Shown: positions 8,471-17,305, counted from the first letter of the stretch. The stretch is DNA of 64,000 nt from Hyphomicrobiales bacterium (GCA_900472485.1 UCII01000021.1:62001-126000), one strand, 5' to 3'. The notes: generated by a model not told the origin, from the sequence alone. Numbers and translations: made by a program.

Positions 8471-10645
8471 ATGGTGACGCGTGCGCAGCAAATTGGCGTC
8501 GTTATCGGTCTGACCTTCGTCACGGCATTGACGACCCTGCGGGCAAGCGATCCTCCATTGCTAAGGCTCGCCCGCGATTTGACATTCGACCAATATCAAC
8601 GCCTGGTGCCCCGGCCGTTCGAAAACCAGCCTGTCCGGGTCGTCGACATAGACGAGGCGTCGCTGCGGGAGTTCGGTCAATGGCCCTGGCCAAGAAACCG
8701 GATTGCCGCGCTTGTCGACAGGCTTTCCGATCTGGGCGCGGCCGCTATCGCTTTCGATATCCTCTTCGCCGAGCCGGACCGGCTGTCGCCGCGCAACGTC
8801 ATTCGCGATATCATTGGCATCGATCCGTCACTGCTTGGCAAACTACCGGATAACGATGAGATTTTTTCCCGATCGCTGTCGGGAAGGCCTGTGGTTCTGG
8901 GCTTCGGCCTCTCCAACGAGGGAAATTATCTGCCGCCGGTCAAGGCGGGGTTTGCCTATACCGGCGAAGATCCCTACGGCGCGCCGCCGACGATCAAGGC
9001 CGCCACGCCACTCCTGCCGCAATTGGAAACCAATGCTGCGGGGCTCGGCCATATCAGCCTCAATCCGGGCGCCTCATCGGCGGTGGTGCGCGCGGTTCCG
9101 CTTTTTCTCAGCGACGGCGAGCAGCTTTATCCCAATCTCGCGCTTGAGGCGCTTCGCGTCGCACAGGGAACCTCCACCTACGTGCTTGACGCTGCGCCGC
9201 ATACACCCAATACACTCACCCGGGTCAAGATCGGCAATTTCGTCGTGCCGGTAACGGCAGCGGGCGAGCTTTGGCTCTATGTCAGCCGCGACACCGCGGG
9301 GCGCTATATTTCGGCGAGCAAGATACTCGGGACCGAAGGCGCCTCCGCCGATATCAGAACCGCCATCGAAGGCAGTATCGTTTTCGTCGGAACCTCCGCT
9401 TCCGGCCTCCAGGATGTCCGCACGACGGCCCTTGACGAGAATGTGCCGGGTGTTTCCATCCACGCGCAGATCGTCGAGCAGATCCTTTCAGGCCGCTTCC
9501 TGTCGCGGCCGGACTGGGCAGATGGACTGGAAATCCTGTCCATCGCCGTCCTGGGCAGCCTTTTGGTAATCGTCACCACCTTCGTCAATCCGGCCGCAGC
9601 CCTCGCCTGCGGCCTGCTGATTACCTTTTTTGCCCTTGTGGCCTCATGGGCCGCCTTTCTTTATGGGGGGCTTCTCTTCGACCCACTGGCACCGATCGTC
9701 TCGGGATCGATCACGCACTTCGCTGCAACGGCATTCCGCTTTCTCGTGACGGATCGGGAGCGGCGCGACGTGCGGCGGGCTTTCGGCCACTATCTCTCGC
9801 CATCGCTGCTCCATCGCATCGAGCATACGCGCAATGCCCTGCGCCTCGGGGGAGATGAACGCGAGCTGACGGTCATGTTCGTCGACGTGCGAAACTTTAC
9901 CCAGATCAGCGAGGAGATGAACCCGAGCGCCGTCGTCGCGTTTTTGAACACGCTGCTCGATGCGCTCAGCCACCATGTCATCGCCAATGACGGCACGCTC
10001 GACAAGTTCATCGGAGACTCGATCATGGCCTTCTGGAACGCCCCCGTCGATGTCCCCGATCATGCCGGCAAGGCCGTGCGTGCGGCTCTCGGCATGCGGG
10101 AAACGCTCGCCCGCCTCAACGACGACGATGCCTTCGGTTTCGGAGACGCGCGGCGGGTCGGAATAGGGATCGGCATCCATACGGGGCTTGCATGTGTCGG
10201 CAATATGGGGGCTGAGACGCGTTTCAATTACACGGCAGTCGGCGATGCCGTGAACATTGCCGCGCGTATCGAATCCGCCTGCAAGGACGTCAATTTCGAC
10301 ATTCTCGTATCCGAACCGACGGCAGCCTTGTTGTCCGATTGCGCTCTGCTCGAAGCGGGAGCGCTGACGCTGAAGGGTAAGAGTATGCGAACCAAACTCT
10401 TTGCGGTGGTCGGCGATGAAAGCGTGGCAAGATCCGCCGGATTCGTCGAACTGCAGGCTACGCACAGGCAGCTTGTCAATGCTCTTCGGGTACGCTCGAC
10501 AAGCAGCCGCAAACTCATCAGCACTGCCAAACTTAAGGCGCAAGCCGCGGCAACAGGACTATTGCAGGATTTTTACAGCCAGATTTCGCGACGGGGCGGA
10601 CACTTCATCGACGAGACCGCGGAGGACAAGGCAGCCGACATCTAG
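8471..10645 (+). CDS. CHASE2-domain class III adenylate cyclase
   Basis: 724 residues from the ATG at 8471 (AAGGGG upstream). An N-terminal membrane helix is followed by a CHASE2 extracytoplasmic sensor (about 25-345; motifs VRVVDIDEASLREFGQWPWPR and DILFAEPDR). A three-helix membrane block (about 355-430) follows, then a class III cyclase domain. Metal-binding Asp residues sit in FVDVRNF and GDSIMAFW, the purine-specifying Lys in TLDKFIGD favours ATP, and NYTAVGDAVNIAARIE carries transition-state residues. All catalytic residues appear present, so an active cAMP synthase sensing a periplasmic cue is expected. It converges with a FecR-domain gene, a frequent neighbour of CHASE2 cyclases in rhizobia. 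Confidence 0.93.
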   Translation: MVTRAQQIGVVIGLTFVTALTTLRASDPPLLRLARDLTFDQYQRLVPRPFENQPVRVVDIDEASLREFGQWPWPRNRIAALVDRLSDLGAAAIAFDILFAEPDRLSPRNVIRDIIGIDPSLLGKLPDNDEIFSRSLSGRPVVLGFGLSNEGNYLPPVKAGFAYTGEDPYGAPPTIKAATPLLPQLETNAAGLGHISLNPGASSAVVRAVPLFLSDGEQLYPNLALEALRVAQGTSTYVLDAAPHTPNTLTRVKIGNFVVPVTAAGELWLYVSRDTAGRYISASKILGTEGASADIRTAIEGSIVFVGTSASGLQDVRTTALDENVPGVSIHAQIVEQILSGRFLSRPDWADGLEILSIAVLGSLLVIVTTFVNPAAALACGLLITFFALVASWAAFLYGGLLFDPLAPIVSGSITHFAATAFRFLVTDRERRDVRRAFGHYLSPSLLHRIEHTRNALRLGGDERELTVMFVDVRNFTQISEEMNPSAVVAFLNTLLDALSHHVIANDGTLDKFIGDSIMAFWNAPVDVPDHAGKAVRAALGMRETLARLNDDDAFGFGDARRVGIGIGIHTGLACVGNMGAETRFNYTAVGDAVNIAARIESACKDVNFDILVSEPTAALLSDCALLEAGALTLKGKSMRTKLFAVVGDESVARSAGFVELQATHRQLVNALRVRSTSSRKLISTAKLKAQAAATGLLQDFYSQISRRGGHFIDETAEDKAADI

Positions 10646-10747
10646 AGCAGTTCCAGCAAAAGTGCCGAGCGGTTTTGCGTCCGGAACTGCGTAAAAACAA
10701 GAAGATAGAGCGTTTTCGCGATTCGAAGAAAAGCGGAAATCGTCTAT
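10643..10747. repeat. RIME-like palindromic mosaic repeat
   Basis: About 105 bp formed by two successive imperfect palindromes. The first has arms GCAGTTCC (10647-10654) and GGAACTGC (10683-10690), with nested GCAAAA/TTTTGC. The second runs from TAGAGCG to TCGTCTA. The layout and wording match the rhizobial RIME family of intergenic mosaic elements as I remember them. The cyclase stop codon TAG (10643-10645) lies at the edge of the repeat. It sits between convergent genes, where a folded RNA could act as a bidirectional terminator. Confidence 0.65.
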
Positions 10748-10781
10748 CTGATTTGAAAGCCATCCTGCGCAACTCACCGCG

Positions 10782-11846
10782 CTATCGCTGGTGATGCCCA
10801 CCACCGTGACCGCCATGGTTGCCGCCATCGCCTTGGCTATCCCCGTCATCTCCTTGATGATCACCCCATCCGTGATCGCCTCTGCCATGATTGTCGTGAT
10901 GTTCATGGCGATCGTGATGCTCGCTTTCGTCGCCATCATGCTCGTGCGGTTTGCCTGATTTGTCGGGCGCGCTTGGCGGATTCGAGACATCCGGCGTACT
11001 GGGAGTTTCGTGTGGTGCGGCAGGCGCATCGGCGTGTGGTGATTGCTGGGGACTGGGTGTGCTCGGCGTATCGTGCGGTGCCGGTGCAGGATTATTCGCG
11101 GGAGCGCTGCGGGGAGAGATCCCGTTCGGCTGGCTCCTCGTCGCCATCGACAGACCACAACCACCGCCACCGACAAAACCCATTCGCCCTGAAAGTTGCT
11201 GATCCCCCGACAGAAACGGCAGAGCCCGCTGGTTGCCCAGCGTCTTGAGAACGTCGCGATTGACCCGGCGAGGTTCGCTGATCTGACCGTTGCGCTTCGC
11301 AACGACGCAATCACATTGCTGTTTCAGCTGCCTGCAGCCACCCGCGCCGCAGAATTGCGCGGCGCCGTTCAACAGAACGACCGCAGTCGTGCCGTTGGCT
11401 CCGACATAAAAATCAAACGCGGTTCCGCGCACGCCGATCGTTCCGGCCGGCGTCACGATCTGATAGGCTGAGTGGTTCGAATTTCCGCTCATCCAACGAA
11501 AGCTGCCCTTTGCCGCATTTATGGTCAGCTTTTTCACTGCGCCCGAGTCATCGAACACGAATTTGTCAATGGTAACGGACGATCCGGCTCCGACGGCCAA
11601 TCTCGTGCCGTCGCGAAATGTGAACTGTCCGAGGCCGGAAATCGAGGTGCGAATTTGCTCATCCCGATGAACGGGATCCTCGACCGCCAGCGCACCGCCA
11701 GCACCCGTAACTTCGGTTTTAATCAGCACCGCCTGGCCGACCTGCTCGGCGGCTTTCAAAGACAGTGGTGCGAGCAGCATGGCGCTCAACACAACGGTCA
11801 TGGCGTGACGGAGATAAAACACCGCGCCCTCCCCAAGCTTATCCAT
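10782..11846 (-). CDS. Secreted FecR-domain protein with His/Asp/Gly-rich tail
   Basis: 354 residues. A signal peptide (hydrophobic stretch to about residue 32, cleavage near LKAAEQ) precedes a FecR domain (about 45-175) with the motifs GLGQFTFRDGTRLAVGAGSSV, GSFRWMSG and TPAGTIGVRGTAFDFYV. A Pro-rich linker follows, then a strongly His/Asp/Gly-rich C-terminus of about 60 residues. The domain alone, without a FecI partner, is the type often found beside CHASE2 cyclases; a periplasmic partner of the cyclase at 8471-10645 is inferred. The tail could bind divalent metals. No clear ribosome site precedes the ATG at 11846; an internal ATG at 11801 would also give a signal peptide. Confidence 0.85.
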   Translation of the reverse strand: MDKLGEGAVFYLRHAMTVVLSAMLLAPLSLKAAEQVGQAVLIKTEVTGAGGALAVEDPVHRDEQIRTSISGLGQFTFRDGTRLAVGAGSSVTIDKFVFDDSGAVKKLTINAAKGSFRWMSGNSNHSAYQIVTPAGTIGVRGTAFDFYVGANGTTAVVLLNGAAQFCGAGGCRQLKQQCDCVVAKRNGQISEPRRVNRDVLKTLGNQRALPFLSGDQQLSGRMGFVGGGGCGLSMATRSQPNGISPRSAPANNPAPAPHDTPSTPSPQQSPHADAPAAPHETPSTPDVSNPPSAPDKSGKPHEHDGDESEHHDRHEHHDNHGRGDHGWGDHQGDDGDSQGDGGNHGGHGGGHHQR

Positions 11847-12505
11847 GTTTTATCACAATATATTTTTGAATACAAATTACAATTTCTGGTTATAGTAATG
11901 TATATTATGCTACTGGTGGATTAACATTCGACGAAATACGTATGTATTTTGGCGACGATTTTCTTTATATTTCTTCTGAAAAGGGAACTTATAAAAATAA
12001 TTACAATGATATGACCTGCAGGATCTTTTCCAAAACACTCGAAAAAGAGCGGCTATTCAGGGTTGCCGAGCTCGAAGGATTTGAGGCAGGCTCATTGCGG
12101 ACGCAACATGCATCACACGATTTACAGTCCGTTCGGAGTTGTTGGGAAACAACGCGAGCAACCACAACGTTGATTTCCGCTTGGCTTAGGACCCAATGAT
12201 TGGATGTGCAGACGACATCATCAAGCGCATGGTCTCAAACATATTCGCTCTGACACACAGGAGGAGTTCGTCGTCAAGACGGTCTAAGATCGTCGGAACG
12301 TGAGGATTGGTGAAATGGTCGAGCGCCTGGAAGACGTTCGCGCCCTCCAGACGACGTCAATCGCTTCAGACCGGGTTTATTAGCCGTCCAACACTCTGAA
12401 GAGGATCGAATGCCAACTGATCTACCGCTTAAGGGGGAATTGATCGGCTAACCTCTTGGACCCAGTATCCGGCTAGGTTGTGCCCAAAGCATCGGAGGAG
12501 CGACG
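11847..12505. other. Intergenic region, AT-rich, with a possible gene relic
   Basis: 659 bp between the FecR-domain gene (leftward) and the fusion hydrolase (rightward). The left 200 bp are AT-rich and should hold the FecR promoter. A plus-strand frame at 11942-12199 has no ribosome site or recognisable family. A minus-strand protein-like frame at 12186-12356 is listed separately. GGAGGAG at 12497-12503 is the ribosome site of the next gene. Confidence 0.5.
12186..12356 (-). pseudogene. Unrecognised C-terminal protein fragment
   Basis: On the minus strand a start-less frame of about 56 codons reads as convincing protein (NVFQALDHFTNP, then RLDDELLLCVRANMFETMRL) and ends at a TAA at 12186-12188. 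A stop closes it upstream and no start codon with a ribosome site is visible. It looks like the 3-prime end of a decayed gene. I do not recognise the family. Confidence 0.25.
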
Positions 12506-13936
12506 ATGCCAATGGATAAGTTACCCATCGACAATCTGCAAGATCGGATCGATGCGGACATTCGTGAGCGCATCAAGGAGCACCAAAAGACAATCGCACG
12601 AATTTCCGCCGGAAGACAGGCTGCTGCGCGACTATCCGCGAAGGCGATAGCACCGCCCTTCGTCATGATGTCCGTGGGAGATTCCTGGTTCGACTATCCG
12701 CTATTGAACAACGGTCCCGCCTTCCAACAAACCGACGTAATTTTCCAACTTCAAACCTATGGGACGCATCCGGTAACAGTGTTGAACCTTGCCCACTGGG
12801 GCGATGCGTCCACCGATATGATGTCAGGGCCGAAGCAAGAAAGAATGATTGCTCAACTTAGGGACGGGGCCAACTGGATCGGAGGCAAGCCGCATGGCAT
12901 CTTAGTGTCGGCCGGCGGAAACGACGTCGTTGGCAGATTTGGAATGTTCCTCGAATTCAACAACGGTAAGAATTCCGGTCTGAATAATGATCGATTTGCG
13001 AAGGCCCTCGGCATTGTGAAGGAATCGTACCTGTCGCTCTTCGAACTTAGAGACAGGTACGCTCCGGGAGTCCCGATATTCGGTCACGATTACGATTTTC
13101 CGATTCCAAGCTATGTGCATCCCTTGTGTGCCGGGCCATGGCTGAAACCCGCTCTCGATCTCAATAACTGGTCCCAAATCGATGGAGAGCGTATAGCTAA
13201 GGATGCTCTACAGCGATTTCGAAAAATGCTCCTAAGCCTTGAGGCAGTCGAAGGAAACAACTATCACCTCATCAATACACAAGGGACACTTACCAGAGAC
13301 GAGTGGGCAAACGAACTCCATCCGGTATACCTCGGTTTCCGCAAGGTAACCAAAATCTTCTATCAAAAACTCAAAAACTATGCGGATTCGGGATCAAAGC
13401 GGGCCGACCGGCATGTTGGGAATTTTCGGAAAGAATTCCAACCTTACGACGTCGTAATTGCGGAAGAAGCGGCATCGGTCGAGGGGGCAAGCCCCTCTAA
13501 CGACAAGGTCCACATCCCAGAACTGATCGAGAATGGAAAATCTCCGCAGGGACTTGCGAAAGCGTGGAAGACCGCTTCGAAAGCCCTCCCGGAATTTCCA
13601 CACAACGGCTGCGCCGCGCACCTAAGCGCACTCCTTCAAGAGTCCGGAATCGACATTCCGATGACCGTCGGAGCAGGCAATCTGGCACGACTGCTCGAAA
13701 GGCGAGGCTGGCAGCGCATTGAGGTTCGCTCCCAGCAAGCCGGCGACGTCGGAGTAACTTACGATCTGGATCCAGACCCTCCCGGACCCGACCATGTTTA
13801 CTTAGTCGTCGAGCGGCTGGATGAGGACGACATGCTGATAGCAGACAACCAGAGGCATTCGGATGAACCACACCACCGGTCCGCAACCGGGAAACATGGC
13901 AAGACTCCAACCGAATTCTTCTTGCGCGCGACCTGA
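12506..13936 (+). CDS. Two-domain protein: SGNH-hydrolase-like plus C-terminal papain-like (NlpC/P60-CHAP-type) domain
   Basis: 476 residues, ATG preceded by GGAGGAG. The first half has SGNH blocks: GDSWFDYP with candidate nucleophile Ser60, NLAHWGDASTDM, SAGGND with Asn139, and ELHPVYLGF with candidate catalytic His272. After a variable linker (about 290-350) the last 115 residues carry NGCAAHLS with candidate nucleophile Cys369, GDVGV, then PDHVYLVVE with His430, and ADNQ (447-449). This is the Cys-His-polar order of papain-like amidases. There is no signal peptide or membrane segment. Local GC is about 52-55 percent on sampled lines against about 62 percent in the next gene, suggesting transfer. 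It has no operon partner. A cell-wall-active enzyme or secreted effector is possible but unproven. Confidence 0.75.
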   Translation: MPMDKLPIDNLQDRIDADIRERIKEHQKTIARISAGRQAAARLSAKAIAPPFVMMSVGDSWFDYPLLNNGPAFQQTDVIFQLQTYGTHPVTVLNLAHWGDASTDMMSGPKQERMIAQLRDGANWIGGKPHGILVSAGGNDVVGRFGMFLEFNNGKNSGLNNDRFAKALGIVKESYLSLFELRDRYAPGVPIFGHDYDFPIPSYVHPLCAGPWLKPALDLNNWSQIDGERIAKDALQRFRKMLLSLEAVEGNNYHLINTQGTLTRDEWANELHPVYLGFRKVTKIFYQKLKNYADSGSKRADRHVGNFRKEFQPYDVVIAEEAASVEGASPSNDKVHIPELIENGKSPQGLAKAWKTASKALPEFPHNGCAAHLSALLQESGIDIPMTVGAGNLARLLERRGWQRIEVRSQQAGDVGVTYDLDPDPPGPDHVYLVVERLDEDDMLIADNQRHSDEPHHRSATGKHGKTPTEFFLRAT

Positions 13937-14155
13937 ATTAGCCATGCCATTCTTAGCGATTTCGATTTCATTCTTGGGTAGCTTTTTGGCTCCGCACCAA
14001 ATTGCACTATAAGCGTTCCCGGGCCGGCTGCTGCGTCAGTGCCGATGAAGATCTCGTGTCATTCCGGAACGACGCCCTTGAGACGGCATGATATCTATTG
14101 ACCTCCGATCGGTGTTCGTGACTTCCTCTGGCGCGAGACACATCAGAGGGCTGCC

Positions 14156-14635
14156 ATGTATCGCTTCTCCACCATCTTCGCCGCATGTGTATTTGCTACA
14201 TCTGTTGTTGCCGCGGACTTCAAACCGTATGAAAACGGCCGCTTCGGGTACGTGATCGACCTTCCAGCAGACTTCAAAACGATTCAGACGCCCGACAACG
14301 GCGACGGGATCGGTCTTGAGAGCGCGGACGGAACGGCGAAGCTGTCGGTCTGGGGCAACTATCTGACGGAAGGCGGCTTCAGCCAGGAGAGTGACCTTCG
14401 GAAGAAGTTCGAAACCGAGGACGGCTGGAAGTTCACCTACGAGAAGCGCGGTGCCTCATGGGCGAGCTTTTCGGGAACCAAGGGCGACCGGATCATCTAC
14501 ATGCGGCAGATCGCGCTCTGCGATGACGCAATGGGAAACTTCACACTCGAGTACCCCGCCACGCAGCGGAAGCGGTTCGGACCGGTGATTGACAGGATGG
14601 TGAAGACGCTTAAGGCACCGAAGCACTGCGACTGA
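14156..14635 (+). CDS. Small secreted protein of unknown function
   Basis: 159 residues: a signal peptide (cleavage likely after VVAA, near residue 19), then a soluble domain beginning FKPYENGRFGYVIDLPADF and rich in beta-strand patterns (YEKRGASWASFSGTKGDRIIYMRQI). Two cysteines near the C-terminus (CDDAM and KHCD) could form a disulfide. AGAGGG lies five bases before the ATG. I do not recognise a named domain; similar ENGRFGY-type periplasmic proteins are common in rhizobia. It has no close operon neighbour. Confidence 0.75.
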   Translation: MYRFSTIFAACVFATSVVAADFKPYENGRFGYVIDLPADFKTIQTPDNGDGIGLESADGTAKLSVWGNYLTEGGFSQESDLRKKFETEDGWKFTYEKRGASWASFSGTKGDRIIYMRQIALCDDAMGNFTLEYPATQRKRFGPVIDRMVKTLKAPKHCD

Positions 14636-14931
14636 GAGCCGCCGGCTGAGTCACCAAAGGGCGTGCCGCATTCCGCTCCAGAATGCCGGCAAGTTCGTTG
14701 TCACCAGCCCAGAATGTCCTTTGCACCATTCAGCCACGGCATGCGGACGTTGCTCCGGAAGGCGGTCCAGTTGCCACCAGGATGTGAGGATTTCAATCCG
14801 ATCTGACAGAAGCAAAACCAACGGTTTCAACAAGTTGGGAGCGCAGCGGGTGATCTAGAATGTGCAAGTGGATCATTTTCAGCTGGTAATCAACAGGCAG
14901 CGCCCTAAGCGGCGCTCAAGAAATGCCTGTC

Positions 14932-15912
14932 CTATCCCAAAGCGTTTTGCGCTGCGCAAATTCTGTCGATCAGAGCATCGAGCTCGCCCTTTGGGGGACG
15001 ATTTTTGGAGAGGCGATGCTTCAAATGCATGATCGGTTCGGCGAGGATTTCGTCCAGGTTCTCGGCGCAGGTGAAGTCACCGGCAACGCGCTTGACCTTC
15101 GAATTGTCGAAGATCGCGGTCCAGGCCTTGTCGCCGACCAAGGGGCCGACCCAATCCGGATTATACTTGATGAGCGTATCCGTCGGCACGTGGACGATTT
15201 TCGCCTCGACACCCAGCAATCTGGCGATCGCCTTCTGAATATCATCCCATATATGGGCGCGATCGGAGGTGATGTGGAAGATTTCGGTCAGGGCTGTCTG
15301 CTTACCGAAAAGCCCGACGAAAGGCACCGCGAAATCGACCGAGCGCGTCAGTGTCCACGGCGTGTGGCCATCACCCGCGACGATCGTGGGCTCGCCGTCC
15401 AGCATGCGCCTCGCCATTATGTCGCTATCACCCATCATGATCGGCAGGCCGGTGCGCACGGTGTGACTGGGACGGACGATCGTCCAGGCCAGCCCCTTTG
15501 ACGCCATGAGCAACTGCTCGCAGGCGATCTTGGCCTGGCTGTAGGGCCAGTAGGGATTGATGGCCGGCGTTTTTTCGGTGATGACATAGTGGCGTGCCGG
15601 CTTCTCGTAGACCGAAGCCGAAGAGATGAAGATGTACTGGCCGCAATTGCCCGCAAAAACCTCGATGTCTCGCGCAATCTGATCCGGCGTGAACGCGATG
15701 AACTGGCATATGACGTCATAGTTGGCTCTGGCGAGATCGGCATAGGCAGCCGATCCGAGTTCGCCTGTGATCGAAGTCACACCCGCAGGCAACGGGTCGC
15801 CCCTCAGGCCGCGGTTGTAGACACTGACACGATGTCCCTGGCCAACAGCACGCTCGACGCAGGGATATGAGATTTGGCCGGTACCGCCAATGAAAAGCAC
15901 GTTCAAAGCCAT
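14932..15912 (-). CDS. NAD(P)-dependent epimerase/dehydratase family protein
   Basis: 326 residues, extended SDR. The cofactor motif GGTGQIS is at 9-15, SSASVY carries the active-site Ser region, and YSQAK the YxxxK pair. The middle has VRPSHTVRTGLP and a substrate domain (GDGHTPWTLTRSVDFA, EIFHITSD) typical of nucleoside-sugar or isoflavone-reductase-like epimerase members. It is monocistronic; the substrate cannot be inferred. The gap 14636-14931 downstream holds no gene I can support. Confidence 0.85.
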   Translation of the reverse strand: MALNVLFIGGTGQISYPCVERAVGQGHRVSVYNRGLRGDPLPAGVTSITGELGSAAYADLARANYDVICQFIAFTPDQIARDIEVFAGNCGQYIFISSASVYEKPARHYVITEKTPAINPYWPYSQAKIACEQLLMASKGLAWTIVRPSHTVRTGLPIMMGDSDIMARRMLDGEPTIVAGDGHTPWTLTRSVDFAVPFVGLFGKQTALTEIFHITSDRAHIWDDIQKAIARLLGVEAKIVHVPTDTLIKYNPDWVGPLVGDKAWTAIFDNSKVKRVAGDFTCAENLDEILAEPIMHLKHRLSKNRPPKGELDALIDRICAAQNALG

Positions 15913-16081
15913 GTGAAGAACCTCAGCGCGTGATTGGTAGGATCAATGACTACCTTTCATAACGCGAAAAAGCCTTATCGTCTCCCGCCGATCGCCCTCA
16001 CGATGACCATCACCGTCAAAAAATTGCGAAAAGCTTCAGATCGGCCGCGTGCCTGCAGCACCTCTGCAGGTCAAAACGAAG

Positions 16082-16723
16082 CTACCAGCGCAGGGTGACT
16101 TTGCCGACCAGGCTTCCGACCAGCCCGCTGAGCAGGATGCCGAGCGTGTACCATATCGCGATGAATGGGATACCGTTTTCGACACAGGCCCAGGAGTAAA
16201 CCCAGCCGCCGACGCCCCCGGCGCAAGCACCTGCGACGAAGCCGGCAAGCATAGGACGCGTGGGGGCTGCACGTCTGAGAAACCAGATATTGGCACAGAA
16301 AGCGGGAATGCCGAAAGCCACGATTAAGAACGGGCAAAAGAACGCCGAATATCCGATGATCAAACCCGGATAGGATGAAGCCGGCGACAGCCCGAGTTGA
16401 GCGATCGCCAGAAGCATGACGATACTGAAGGCCACGACCGGAACCCGAACCATGTTCCCAATCGCCCCCCCCGGCCGCGCGACCCGGTCAAGGGCGACGA
16501 TCGTCGCGCTCATCAATACTGCGGTGTATAAAAACTTCACCCAGAACGCCGCCACCGTCACATGATGCAGATGCGGGCGAAAGACGAGCGATATCAGCAG
16601 CGCAACAGCCGCGCCGATCACGCCGACAACGATCGTAAGCGCAAGCCGCATTCGCAGCGCATGACGGCGAACCGGGGTAAGATCGCTTACCAGAACCTCG
16701 ATGAATTCATCATTTTTCGTCAT
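16082..16723 (-). CDS. nrsF: NrsF-family membrane anti-sigma factor (DUF1109)
   Basis: 213 residues from ATG 16723 (MTKNDEFIEVLVSDLTPV); the frame is open to 16747 but this start overlaps the sigma gene by 14 bp, a normal coupling. A short cytoplasmic N-terminus (about 1-22) precedes six membrane helices, the NrsF layout. NrsF proteins hold SigF-type ECF factors inactive at the inner membrane; conserved Cys residues mediate release in Caulobacter. Cys residues here lie in FFCPFL, FCANIW, GACAGG and SWACVE. It is co-transcribed with the upstream ECF sigma gene. Confidence 0.88.
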   Translation of the reverse strand: MTKNDEFIEVLVSDLTPVRRHALRMRLALTIVVGVIGAAVALLISLVFRPHLHHVTVAAFWVKFLYTAVLMSATIVALDRVARPGGAIGNMVRVPVVAFSIVMLLAIAQLGLSPASSYPGLIIGYSAFFCPFLIVAFGIPAFCANIWFLRRAAPTRPMLAGFVAGACAGGVGGWVYSWACVENGIPFIAIWYTLGILLSGLVGSLVGKVTLRW

Positions 16724-17267
16724 TGGCAAAACCCAGCTTGCGTCCAATCGCGCGCATCCCTCGGTGAATGCTGACGCGAACCATTGCTTCAGACTGCCCG
16801 CTCTCGATCGCGGCTTCAGCAGTGGTCTTTCCGGCGATCTTTACCTGCCGCAGAAGCTCCTTCTGTTTGGCGGGCAATTGATCGAGAAGACGGTCGACGT
16901 CGAGATGAGCAAACAGCGCCTCCTCTCGAAATTCAGCCGCGATCTCGTCTCCCAATGCTATTTCGACACCACTTTTGCTGCCATTTGCCCTGAAGTGGTC
17001 GATCAACTTGTATTTCGCGATTTGGAAAAACCACGCGGTAAACGGCCGTTCTCGATCATAGGTAATGCGCCGGCTATGCACCGCCAAAAGCACCTCCTGG
17101 ACCAGATCCTCAGCGTCGCGGTCGGCATTGGACCCAAGCCTCCGCCGATAAAAGGTCAAAAGCAGATCCCGCAAAATAACGAGCAAGCGTCTGTATGCAG
17201 CTTCATCACCGTCAAGCGATAGAAGCATCAAGCCTTTCAGGACCTGTTCCGACACCGATTTCGTCAT
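16710..17267 (-). CDS. ECF-type RNA polymerase sigma factor (SigF-like)
   Basis: 185 residues from ATG 17267. Region 2 covers about 20-95 with DAEDLVQEVLLAVHSRR and FTAWFFQIAKYKLIDHFR; region 4 is about 125-178 with LPAKQKELL and the helix-turn-helix VRVSIHRGMRAIGRKLG. It is followed by its NrsF anti-sigma. The candidate promoter GTAAC-N16-CGAA ends only 13 bp before this ATG, so the leader would be very short; a GGTGG just before the ATG may serve as ribosome site. Longer in-frame starts upstream (to 17408) would overlap that promoter. Predicted to switch on the divergent oxidoreductase genes under oxidative or metal stress. Confidence 0.9.
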   Translation of the reverse strand: MTKSVSEQVLKGLMLLSLDGDEAAYRRLLVILRDLLLTFYRRRLGSNADRDAEDLVQEVLLAVHSRRITYDRERPFTAWFFQIAKYKLIDHFRANGSKSGVEIALGDEIAAEFREEALFAHLDVDRLLDQLPAKQKELLRQVKIAGKTTAEAAIESGQSEAMVRVSIHRGMRAIGRKLGFANDEK

Positions 17268-17280
17268 CCACCGACAGTCA

Positions 17281-17305
17281 TTCGTTGACGAGCGCCACTT
17301 GTTAC
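17281..17305 (-). promoter_or_regulatory. ECF-type promoter of the sigma/nrsF operon
   Basis: Read on the minus strand: GTAAC at 17305-17301, a 16-bp spacer, CGAA at 17284-17281. It has the same two elements and the same spacing as the site facing the other way at 17360-17384. It resembles the SigF-type GTAAC/CGAA consensus of alphaproteobacteria and implies autoregulation. Confidence 0.65.

Noticed and set aside
11942-12199. 85-codon plus-strand frame
   Set aside because: No ribosome site, AT-rich, no family likeness; overlaps a more protein-like minus-strand relic.
14651-14833. 60-codon minus-strand frame
   Set aside because: Some protein-like wording, but no ribosome site, no recognised family and no neighbour support.
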